This document shows, in pieces, positions 41,465-48,600 of a stretch of 48,600 nt of DNA. This DNA is from Phocaeicola sp. (lineage in GTDB: Bacteria > Bacteroidota > Bacteroidia > Bacteroidales > Bacteroidaceae): contig JAHHQU010000008.1 of assembly GCA_020026225.1 (NCBI GenBank), positions 1 through 48,600 of the forward strand, given 5' to 3'. Under the pieces are notes generated by a model. That model worked only from the letters and a program-made list of their open reading frames with translations, searched no databases and had not been told where the DNA came from. Positions within the stretch are counted from its first letter, which is position 1, and every line of letters starts with the position of its first letter. The position numbers and the translations under genes are program-made.

Positions 41465-43267
41465 ATGAAAAAACTTATTATGCTATCATGCATGGCCCTC
41501 TTTTCAGCCAGTTCCTTATGGGCACAGGAAGAAGGAATCACCCAATGCGGAACCCCTACCGGACAAGTTCCCTTTCCGCTCACCACTTTTCAAGAATTAC
41601 CAGACCCCAAGATTCCAGATGCTTCTACATGGAAGGTATTGAAATCCCCTTTCATCAGTTGGGGAAGTACCGACATCCGTTACGCCAAGCATAAAGTGCC
41701 TGAACAAAAGAAAAGTCTACATGTCACCCTTAACGGATGGCGTGGAGAAAAGCTCCATGCACAGGCCATCGTTTCCACTCCTAAAGAACTTCAGAGTCTG
41801 AACTATTCCTTCAGCGAGTTCAAGAACCGCAAAGGCGAAGTGCTTCCTGCCAGTGCTGTAACCGGTGGTTTCGTCCGCTATGTACTGACCGATGAACTGA
41901 ACCTCGACGGGAAAGGAGGATGCGGCAACCGTCCAGACCATAGCAAATACGACTCTACATTGGTTGCCGATGCGATAGACCATCTTACCCCAACCATCGC
42001 AGTCAAGAAGAACAGCAACCAGTGCATTTGGGTAAGTTGCCAAGTACCAGAAAATGTTTCAGCCGGCACCTACCACGGAAGCCTGACCATCAAGGACGCG
42101 GAGAACATATTGTCAGAGTTGCAACTGGACATCCGCGTTTCTTCCCGCATTCTTCCTCCTCCTTCACAATGGGCCTTCCATTTGGACTTGTGGCAGAACC
42201 CCTTCTCGGTAGCCCGTTATTATCAAGTTCCTTTATGGAGCAAGGAACACTTCGAAGCCATGCGTCCTGTCATGAAGATGTTGGCCGATGCCGGACAAAA
42301 GATTATTACCACTTCCATCATGCACAAGCCGTGGAACGGGCAGACAGAAGACTATTTTGAAAGCATGGTAACTTGGACCAAAAAGTTAGACGGAAGCTGG
42401 AAGTTCGACTACGAAGTATTCGATGCATGGGTAGAATTTATGATGAGCCTCGGCATCGACCAGCAAATCAACTGCTATTCCATGGTACCTTGGGAACTTT
42501 CCTTCCAATACTTCGACCAGGCGACCAACCGCATGCAAAGCATCAAGACCGCACCGGGAGAAGATACCTACGAAGAACTTTGGGTTGCCATGCTGAGCTC
42601 CTTTTCCCGCCACTTACGTGAAAAAGGATGGTTTGAAAAATGCATGATAGCCATGGACGAACGCCCGATGGAAGTCATGCAGAAGACCTTGAAGGTTATC
42701 CGCAAAGCCGACCCCGAATTCAAGGTGGCTCTGGCCGGAAATTACCATAAGGAAATAGAAGATGATATGGACGATTACTGCATCAGCATCGCCCAAGAAT
42801 TTCCTGAGGAAGTACTGAAACGACGCAAAGAGACAGGAAAGAAATCTACCCTCTATACCTGCTGCACCGAACCGTTCCCCAATACCTTCACCTTCTCAGA
42901 GCCGGCGGAAGCCGCATGGATAAGTTTCTATTGTGCCAAACAACACGTCGACGGTTATTTGAGATGGGCATACAACAGTTGGCCGGTAGAACCTTTACTT
43001 GACTCTCGCTTCCGTTCATGGGCAGGCGGAGACACTTACCTTGTCTACCCTGGAGCACGAACTTCCATCCGTTTCGAACGATTGCTGGAAGGTATCCAAT
43101 GCCATGAGAAAATCACCTTGCTCCGCAACGAATTCACCCAAAAAGGGAACCGAAGTGGACTGAAGAAAATAGAAAAGATGCTGGAACCGTTCAACTTGAA
43201 CAACTACCCAGACATTCCTGCCGAAAAAACGGTACGCAAAGCTCAGAAGATATTGAACTCACTGTAA
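41465..43267 (+). CDS. DUF4091 / GH123-type secreted glycoside hydrolase
   Basis: A 600-residue protein with a signal peptide (~1-20, ends SLWA). Residues ~25-225 form beta-sandwich domains (SAGTYHGSLTIKD, LQLDIRVSSRILPPP). Residues ~230-545 are a barrel of the DUF4091/GH123 type, with the acidic pair Asp398-Glu399 in MIAMDERPMEVM at the place of the GH123 catalytic Asp-Glu. GH123 enzymes release beta-linked GalNAc from glycosphingolipids, but DUF4091 proteins are diverse and the substrate is unproven. It lies 119 bp before a GH92 gene on the same strand. Confidence 0.82.
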   Translation: MKKLIMLSCMALFSASSLWAQEEGITQCGTPTGQVPFPLTTFQELPDPKIPDASTWKVLKSPFISWGSTDIRYAKHKVPEQKKSLHVTLNGWRGEKLHAQAIVSTPKELQSLNYSFSEFKNRKGEVLPASAVTGGFVRYVLTDELNLDGKGGCGNRPDHSKYDSTLVADAIDHLTPTIAVKKNSNQCIWVSCQVPENVSAGTYHGSLTIKDAENILSELQLDIRVSSRILPPPSQWAFHLDLWQNPFSVARYYQVPLWSKEHFEAMRPVMKMLADAGQKIITTSIMHKPWNGQTEDYFESMVTWTKKLDGSWKFDYEVFDAWVEFMMSLGIDQQINCYSMVPWELSFQYFDQATNRMQSIKTAPGEDTYEELWVAMLSSFSRHLREKGWFEKCMIAMDERPMEVMQKTLKVIRKADPEFKVALAGNYHKEIEDDMDDYCISIAQEFPEEVLKRRKETGKKSTLYTCCTEPFPNTFTFSEPAEAAWISFYCAKQHVDGYLRWAYNSWPVEPLLDSRFRSWAGGDTYLVYPGARTSIRFERLLEGIQCHEKITLLRNEFTQKGNRSGLKKIEKMLEPFNLNNYPDIPAEKTVRKAQKILNSL

Positions 43268-43279
43268 CGTGACACATCA

Positions 43280-43313
43280 GGCCGCCATACTCTACGAATC
43301 AAGTATGGCGGCC
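43280..43313 (+). repeat. 12-bp hairpin after the DUF4091 gene
   Basis: ggccgccatact and agtatggcggcc are exact complements around a 10-base loop, 13 bp past the stop codon. No T tract follows, so it is not a standard terminator. It may protect the mRNA 3' end. Confidence 0.7.
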
Positions 43314-43334
43314 GATTAAAAACGACCGTCAACA

Positions 43335-43374
43335 AACAATCCATGACTCAGTTTCCACCGTATCATGGATTGTT
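43335..43374 (+). promoter_or_regulatory. 12-bp hairpin immediately before the GH92 start
   Basis: aacaatccatga and tcatggattgtt are exact complements around a 16-base loop. The stem ends 12 bp before the GH92 ATG, with accttttcattt between. It may be a terminator of the DUF4091 transcript or a structure that controls translation of GH92. Confidence 0.55.
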
Positions 43375-43386
43375 ACCTTTTCATTT

Positions 43387-45564
43387 ATGAACATGAAGAA
43401 CATTTTACCCTTTCTTTTAACGGCAGTTTCACTAATCGGCTGCCAAGAAGCAGATACCGACTGCCACTATGCAGATTATGTACACACAGAAATCGGCGTA
43501 ACAGATAACCGAGGAAGCAACTGTGTAATAGGACCAGAACTCCCCTATGGAAGCATCAATCCTTCCCCGTTCACCGAAAATGGCAACATGGACGGCTACG
43601 ACCCTCTTTCCCCGATACGAGGATTTGCCCAGCTGCATGTAAGCGGTACCGGATGGAGCACCTACGGCCATTTCCTGATTTCTCCTCAAATCGGTTTTCA
43701 GGTGGGCCTGAAAGACCATGATTCTCCCCACTCACAAGATGTCAACAAAGCCTATTATTACAAGACCCATTTAGACCGATACGGCATCACCACCGAAATA
43801 GCACCAAGCTATTACAGTACCCTGTACCAGTTTACCTTCCCTGCAACGGAGGATGCTGTATTGAAATTCGACGCTTCCCAAAGCATTATGAAAGGAAGCA
43901 TTTCCAAGAACTCGGTAGAAATCCATCCGGAGACCAACCAGATACGCATGCACATCCGCTTTGAAGGAGGATGGCCGGAAGGAGCCTACAATCTTTATCT
44001 GGTAGGAGAGTTCAACCAAAAAGCCATCGAAGCAGGCACGTGGGAAGGAAATGAGACCTTTGCTAACCAGCTTCTTCTTCAAAAAGACTCCGTAAAAGGA
44101 AAACACATGGGAGGCTACTGCAAATTTGACACACGAAACGACCAAAAGCTGCTGCTCAAACTGGCTCTATCATTTACCAGTTTCGAGAAAGCAGAAGAGT
44201 TCCTGCAGAAAGAAATACCGGCATGGGACTTTGAAGGACTCAAGGAAGCAGGGAAACAAGCCTGGGAAAACAAGTTGAGCAGCATCCAGATAAAGACCTC
44301 TTCAGAAGACCAGAAAAAAATGTTCTACTCTTCCCTGTATCGCGTATTCACCCTGGCACACGACCGCAGTCTGGATAACTACCAGTGGAAATCGGACGCC
44401 CCATTTTGGGACGACAATTATGCTTTTTGGGACACGTTCCGTTCCGCCTATCCCCTGCTTACCCTCATTGACGAAAACACCGTCCGTGACAATATTCTCG
44501 CAATCATCGACCGGTTCAAGCACAACGGATGCGTATACGACGGCTTTATAGCCGGAATGGAACGTACAGCCGACCAAGGAGGAAATGATGTGGACCACAT
44601 CATCGTAGATGCCTACCTGAAAGGTGTAAAAGGTATTGATTGGAAAGAAGCGTATCAAGTGGTCAAATACAATGCCGACCATCGCCGCATCGGTTTCTCC
44701 CATCAGAAAGACACGACCAAGAACTACGAAAAATACAAAAAATACGGATGGATTCCCGCCTGCATAATGAGTTCTTCTCAGAGTCTGGAATTTGCATACA
44801 ATGATTTCTGTGCTGCACTGATGGCCAAAGGGCTTGGTTATGAGAGCGACTTCAGGACCTACTACGAAAGAAGTGGGAAATGGATATGCTTATGGAATCC
44901 CGATTTAAAAGATTCTGGTTTTAAAGGATTTATGGACGGAAGAAACGAAGACGGAACCTTCACCCAGATGAATCCGAGAGAATACGGCGGCTCATGGCAA
45001 AGTCCCTTCTACGAAGCAAGTTCCTGGACCTACAGCTATTATGTTCCTCACGACTTTGACAAACTGATCGAGCTGATGGGAGGCAAAGAACAATTTGTGA
45101 AACGACTGTCTTACGGTTTTGAGAACAAGCTCATAGAGTATACGAATGAACCGGCTTTCCTTGCATTCCGTGCCTTCACACATGCCGGTCGTCCCGATCT
45201 CTCGTCTTATTGGGTTCATCACACCTTGAACAGCAGTTACGACCTGACAGGATACCCAGGAAACGACGATACCGGCTCCATGGCCTCATGGTACATTTTC
45301 TGCTCACTCGGCCTCTTCCCGAACGCAGGACAGGACTACTATTATTTCAATGCACCGACCGTTTCAAAAGCGGTGATTCGCTTATCTGACCAAAGAACGC
45401 TCACTATCAAAGCCAATGCCGCTAAAGAGAATGTTTATATCAAGCGTTGTAAAGTGAATGGAAAAAGATGGAATTCTCCTTTCATCCGACACGCCGACTT
45501 GATGAATGCTCATACGATAGAAATGGAATTGAGCAGCACCCCTACCGATTGGGGAAAATTTTAA
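43387..45564 (+). CDS. GH92 alpha-mannosidase, surface or periplasmic lipoprotein
   Basis: A 725-residue exo-acting alpha-mannosidase of family GH92, calcium-dependent in studied members. The lipoprotein signal ends SLIGC (Cys19), followed by QEADTD. The N-terminal beta-sandwich (~25-270; GSNCVIGPELPYGSINPSP, SGTGWSTYGHF) precedes the helical barrel. Active-site features are kept: Glu543 in YEASSWTYSYYVPHD (general-acid position) and Asp627-Asp628 in GNDDTGSMASWYIF (base position). Trimming of high-mannose N-glycans is the usual GH92 role and fits the GH18 locus nearby, but linkage specificity cannot be read here. The common EGNAWQY motif is altered to EASSWTY. An alternative start is the ATG two codons in. 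Confidence 0.9.
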   Translation: MNMKNILPFLLTAVSLIGCQEADTDCHYADYVHTEIGVTDNRGSNCVIGPELPYGSINPSPFTENGNMDGYDPLSPIRGFAQLHVSGTGWSTYGHFLISPQIGFQVGLKDHDSPHSQDVNKAYYYKTHLDRYGITTEIAPSYYSTLYQFTFPATEDAVLKFDASQSIMKGSISKNSVEIHPETNQIRMHIRFEGGWPEGAYNLYLVGEFNQKAIEAGTWEGNETFANQLLLQKDSVKGKHMGGYCKFDTRNDQKLLLKLALSFTSFEKAEEFLQKEIPAWDFEGLKEAGKQAWENKLSSIQIKTSSEDQKKMFYSSLYRVFTLAHDRSLDNYQWKSDAPFWDDNYAFWDTFRSAYPLLTLIDENTVRDNILAIIDRFKHNGCVYDGFIAGMERTADQGGNDVDHIIVDAYLKGVKGIDWKEAYQVVKYNADHRRIGFSHQKDTTKNYEKYKKYGWIPACIMSSSQSLEFAYNDFCAALMAKGLGYESDFRTYYERSGKWICLWNPDLKDSGFKGFMDGRNEDGTFTQMNPREYGGSWQSPFYEASSWTYSYYVPHDFDKLIELMGGKEQFVKRLSYGFENKLIEYTNEPAFLAFRAFTHAGRPDLSSYWVHHTLNSSYDLTGYPGNDDTGSMASWYIFCSLGLFPNAGQDYYYFNAPTVSKAVIRLSDQRTLTIKANAAKENVYIKRCKVNGKRWNSPFIRHADLMNAHTIEMELSSTPTDWGKF

Positions 45565-45614
45565 GGTAATCGTTTCTGGTATCCAGTGCAAAAGACCGAA
45601 TTATTTCACAAATG

Positions 45615-45672
45615 AAACCCGCCGGCTGAATGAACATGCTATTTACCTTCATTCCACCGGCGGGTTTATTTT
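45615..45672 (+). terminator. Bidirectional terminator between GH92 and the LemA-partner gene
   Basis: The stem aaacccgccgg/ccggcgggttt, with an inner tgaatga/tcattc pairing, is followed on the plus strand by ATTTTG. On the minus strand it leads to TTTCATTTG. It lies between convergent genes. Confidence 0.8.
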
Positions 45673-45715
45673 GTCTGTCCTTTCACGTTGCGTGAATCAA
45701 CATTCAGCAACTAAA

Positions 45716-47440
45716 TCAAACCTCCGAAGCGATGTGTCTTCGATACTGTTTCAAGCCACCTTGATTCAACACCTCATGAATATGATTCATACGCTCACCC
45801 TGCGAAACCGATTTTTCAGGAGTCGCATTATCTTCCTTCATACGAATACTTCCCACACCTGTCACCGGCAGATACTCATCCCAGTAAACCGGAACCTCGT
45901 GCCAGTTTCCATCGTCACCCCATTTACTGATGTACGTCACACGCGATTCTGAAGTATAACCATAGGCATACACCTTCAGCGTCGACTCGTCACCACAATC
46001 CTCTACCTGCTCCGTCTTCAAGATACAATCCGTCACACAACTCGGATTCATAAAGTGTTCCTGTCCCCAAAAATTAGCTAACGCTTCATGCTCCCAAAAT
46101 GCACTGTGACGCTGCATCTCGCGACCATAAATAGCGTATGGCGGACGAATCTGCTGATACATAGGGATACAGAGCAATGGAGCCAGACTAAAATAAATTG
46201 CACGAAAATAACGTGCATTGACCTCATAAAAATCTTCCTTAGCCTTCTCATAATCAAAATGCCGATACTGATCTGGATTCATATCCAAATTCAGTTCCTG
46301 CAAATGTTCCGGAATAATCGTATTAATCATCCGATTTTTCCCGAAATCAAAATCATCACCGTATCCCACCTGCTTATCGCGCAACAATTTCAAGATATTT
46401 TCCTGAGCCAATGGAGTGAACAGCAATGCAAATTGCTGGTTATCATTACGATTACTCGTATCAAAGACCACTTCAAATTCCTCATTCGTCATCATGGCAA
46501 AATCCATATTGCTCAAATCACGAGATTTCTTCCGAAGCGACCTCCTGTTCCATTTATACCTTAACGAATCCTCCTTCCCTGCCAATCCACTCTTCTCACG
46601 ATAGAAGATCAGATTCGGAGCTGCCACATTACCATAAATCAGTCGCGTCAGCTCAGGATACTCTGGATAAGGAGCCGTCACTTCCGCTACCAATGTCTGC
46701 GAATGCTCCACCGTATGTTCCTTCCCGTTCTCATCCTCCTCTGTCGTGGTCCAATAAATCGTCTTCGAACCCGTATAAACCATTGAACCCATCACAAACT
46801 TACGTGTGCGACAGAGTACAAAAGGATTCCCATTAATCAAACCAGAATGCGAATAGATTACCGACCGATTCTTGTTAAACCGATCGTCCCATCCATACGT
46901 CTGTCTCAAATCCTCTAATCGCTGTGTAGTAAAATACGAATCAAACTCAAGATTAGGCACAGTCTTCGTCATCATACGTGTCAGTATATCCCAGTCATAC
47001 AACCGATTCAGCGGTGCCATCTGTTCCCAGGCCAACGATTTCTGCTCTTCCAACTTTCCAGACAATCCCTGCCGTTCTTCTTTCAGTTTTTTCAACTTCG
47101 GTTGCACCATCGCAAACAATAAGACCAACAGCACCAGAATCCCGAACAGCAACAATCCAACGGAGTCAATTTCCTCGTGCCAACCTAAAACATAGACAAC
47201 TCCTGCAACTACCCCTAACCAGCACAACACACAAGCCACCGTCCAGCAAACAATTCTCGAACGTACAGAATCTAACGTCTCCTCTAACTTATATACTTGG
47301 GCACAAGTCTTCTTATTTGCCTGCACATCTACCTGTGCCTCCGCGGCTAACGCTGCAAAAGTCTGCTCCGACACCTTCTTGAAACGTGGATGAAATACCT
47401 TCACATACTCATCCAACGGATCATAAATCTCCTCCAACAT
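45716..47440 (-). CDS. LemA-partner membrane protein, DUF3137-like
   Basis: A 574-residue protein. After ~60 soluble residues there are two adjacent membrane segments (~62-86 and ~93-112), then a coiled stretch and a large soluble C-terminal region. The segment FTTQRLEDLRQTYGWDDRFNKNRSVIYSHSGLINGNPF and the MTNEEFEVVFDTSNRNDNQQ region resemble DUF3137 proteins, which are known as neighbours of lemA. I am not certain of the family. It lies 49 bp after the LemA gene on the same strand, so the two probably form one operon and one complex. The function is unknown. Confidence 0.55.
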   Translation of the reverse strand: MLEEIYDPLDEYVKVFHPRFKKVSEQTFAALAAEAQVDVQANKKTCAQVYKLEETLDSVRSRIVCWTVACVLCWLGVVAGVVYVLGWHEEIDSVGLLLFGILVLLVLLFAMVQPKLKKLKEERQGLSGKLEEQKSLAWEQMAPLNRLYDWDILTRMMTKTVPNLEFDSYFTTQRLEDLRQTYGWDDRFNKNRSVIYSHSGLINGNPFVLCRTRKFVMGSMVYTGSKTIYWTTTEEDENGKEHTVEHSQTLVAEVTAPYPEYPELTRLIYGNVAAPNLIFYREKSGLAGKEDSLRYKWNRRSLRKKSRDLSNMDFAMMTNEEFEVVFDTSNRNDNQQFALLFTPLAQENILKLLRDKQVGYGDDFDFGKNRMINTIIPEHLQELNLDMNPDQYRHFDYEKAKEDFYEVNARYFRAIYFSLAPLLCIPMYQQIRPPYAIYGREMQRHSAFWEHEALANFWGQEHFMNPSCVTDCILKTEQVEDCGDESTLKVYAYGYTSESRVTYISKWGDDGNWHEVPVYWDEYLPVTGVGSIRMKEDNATPEKSVSQGERMNHIHEVLNQGGLKQYRRHIASEV

Positions 47441-47489
47441 AATATACTCTGTTTGTTGACGTTAAAATCTAACGAAAGGGAAAATGACA

Positions 47490-48239
47490 TTAGAAGAATT
47501 TTTCTCTCGCAGCCTTACGAGTCTCGGCTGAAGCCGTAAACGGAATACGTGTAGTATAACCTTGTCGGGCCGCCACAATCATCTTCGTAGGCCAAGAGAA
47601 AATATCCGTATTCCACTGAGTCACCCTACTATTATATACAGTACGAGCCGCCGTAATCTCACGCTGAAGATAACTATTCTGCTGCATGGCATCCGCAATC
47701 GCCGCATGTGCCCTCAACTCTGGATACGATTCCACCTGAGGGAACAAACTGCCAAAGGCAGAATTCACTTGTGCATTCACCTTACTTCGGTTCTCCGCTG
47801 TCACCTTACCGCTACGCAACGCAGCAACCGATTTCATCACATCCTTATCCAAATCGATCGCACGGTCCACAATTCCTACCACATTCTGCAAAATCTGCAC
47901 ACGCTGCTCCAAGAAATTATCAATATTTGAAGCCTCTGCCTGAATGCGCTGCTCCAACTGCTGAAAATAATTTTTTGCTGAAATCTTCATAAAAATAAAG
48001 ATCACTCCAGGCAACACTCCCGCCAGACAACCAACGAACGCTACAAGTGCTGAATTCTCCAACGAATCTCCCATTATCAACACATACAAAAGAACCAACA
48101 CTGGAATAGCCACCCACAAAGCAATCTCAAAAAGCGTAGAGCCAAAGCCTACTACCACCGGAAGCTGACGGTCAATCACATGTATATCACGACCCTGTTC
48201 ATTCACCGGTCCAGTCACTTCATCCAATAAATTTGCCAT
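47490..48239 (-). CDS. LemA family protein
   Basis: A 249-residue membrane protein of the LemA family, whose function is poorly defined. The N-terminus has two hydrophobic segments (~37-55 and ~65-86), where many LemA proteins have one. The long helical bundle follows: LEQRVQILQNVVGIVDRAI, DVMKSVAALRSGKVTAENRS, PELRAHAAIADAMQQN, and the signature ITAARTVYNSRVTQWNTDIFSWP. It ends in a basic tail. It is the first gene of a two-gene operon with the DUF3137-like gene and has its own promoter. Confidence 0.88.
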   Translation of the reverse strand: MANLLDEVTGPVNEQGRDIHVIDRQLPVVVGFGSTLFEIALWVAIPVLVLLYVLIMGDSLENSALVAFVGCLAGVLPGVIFIFMKISAKNYFQQLEQRIQAEASNIDNFLEQRVQILQNVVGIVDRAIDLDKDVMKSVAALRSGKVTAENRSKVNAQVNSAFGSLFPQVESYPELRAHAAIADAMQQNSYLQREITAARTVYNSRVTQWNTDIFSWPTKMIVAARQGYTTRIPFTASAETRKAAREKFF

Positions 48240-48396
48240 AATAAATAGATATTAAGATTAAAAATGTTCATTACCTCAAACACAAAGATAAAAAATATCA
48301 TAAGATAACAATGGAAATCCATCACGAAAAACAGAAGAAAAGCCTCTGATTTACAATCTATAAGAAGATTTATTCTTAAATTTTTACAAAAGGTTC
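48240..48396. other. Intergenic region upstream of the LemA gene
   Basis: AT-rich stretch that holds the LemA promoter (48283-48311). Nothing else is recognised before the possible gene remnant at the window edge. Confidence 0.6.
48283..48311 (-). promoter_or_regulatory. Promoter of the LemA operon
   Basis: On the minus strand TTG and an exact TATCTTTG are separated by 18 bp. The predicted leader is about 35-40 nt. Confidence 0.75.
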
Positions 48397-48600
48397 TCAA
48401 AGAAGGAAGTCAGCGTACTGTTGATCAATATTACGTAGCAGCTTCTCAATGGTCTTCACCACATGTGCTGCTGGCAAAGCATCGGTCCTCACTGGCTGTT
48501 ATCTCTTTCCTAATTCCCTTTTCTATCATGACATGATATTTCTCAGTAAGCATCCGATAAAGTACACATTGTATTTCTAAAGAACAGAAAACTCGATATC
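48397..48600 (-). pseudogene. Possible 3' end of a frameshifted gene at the window edge
   Basis: On the minus strand one frame is open from the window end to a stop at 48446-48448 (LEIQCVLYRMLTEKYHVMIE and onward). From about 48480 a second frame gives TDALPAAHVVKTIEKLLRNI before a stop at 48397-48399. Joined, they read like one protein with a frameshift near 48485. I do not recognise the family. The stretch is too short to exclude chance. Confidence 0.25.

Noticed and set aside
1..48600. CRISPR array or insertion sequence
   Set aside because: No regularly spaced repeats and no transposase or integrase frame was seen; the inverted repeats found are hairpins at gene ends.

Overview
The window looks like a Bacteroidales chromosome, most likely Bacteroides or Phocaeicola. 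The evidence is the gene content (a SusC/SusD glycan-uptake operon, GH18, GH29, GH92 and DUF4091/GH123-type glycosidases, a full men operon, a long-form NusB, DUF5606 and DUF3276/Pur proteins) and the promoters, which repeatedly show the Bacteroidetes -7 element TAnnTTTG, often with a TTG/TTTG -33 element 18-20 bp upstream. Most starts lack a clear Shine-Dalgarno sequence, as is usual in this phylum. No CRISPR array, rRNA, insertion sequence or prophage gene is visible.

Layout. 1-6.5 kb: the 3' half of a tRNA-Gly; a minus-strand housekeeping run (nusB, yajC, ybbR-like, coaE, then DUF5606 with its own promoter); a plus-strand DUF3276 gene; and an rplY-pth-hsp15 run. 6.5-14.6 kb: a CPA2 antiporter with two RCK_C domains, pepT-gcvT, an Omp85-type outer membrane protein, and a PurF paralogue that has lost its catalytic N-terminal cysteine. 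14.6-17.3 kb: a MATE exporter and a GH29 fucosidase transcribed together. 17.5-23.9 kb: the menaquinone operon in the order thioesterase-menF-menD-menB-menC-menE, with a perfect 16-bp hairpin between menB and menC. 24.0-26.1 kb: a CPA1 Na+/H+ antiporter with a long cytoplasmic tail.

26.4-34.4 kb: a five-gene minus-strand polysaccharide utilisation locus, susC-susD-GH18-DUF1735/LamG-DUF1735. All four non-SusC products look like surface lipoproteins, and the layout resembles Bacteroides loci for N-glycan cleavage. 34.4-35.2 kb is AT-rich, without genes, and carries the susC promoter and an unassigned terminator. 35.2-40.7 kb: a three-gene SMC-like operon matching MksF-MksE-MksB, i.e. JetA-JetB-JetC of Wadjet (DUF3375, DUF4194 and a MukB-like ATPase), with no JetD/MksG nuclease. 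A Vsr-type endonuclease lies just upstream on the same strand. 41.4-45.6 kb: a DUF4091/GH123-type glycosidase and a GH92 alpha-mannosidase, which could complement the GH18 locus on N-glycans. 45.7-48.2 kb: LemA with a membrane partner. The last 200 bp may hold the 3' end of a damaged gene.

The most interesting items are the JetD-less Jet/Mks operon beside a solitary Vsr, the glutaminase-dead PurF paralogue, the men-operon hairpin, and the unassigned transcription signals upstream of susC.
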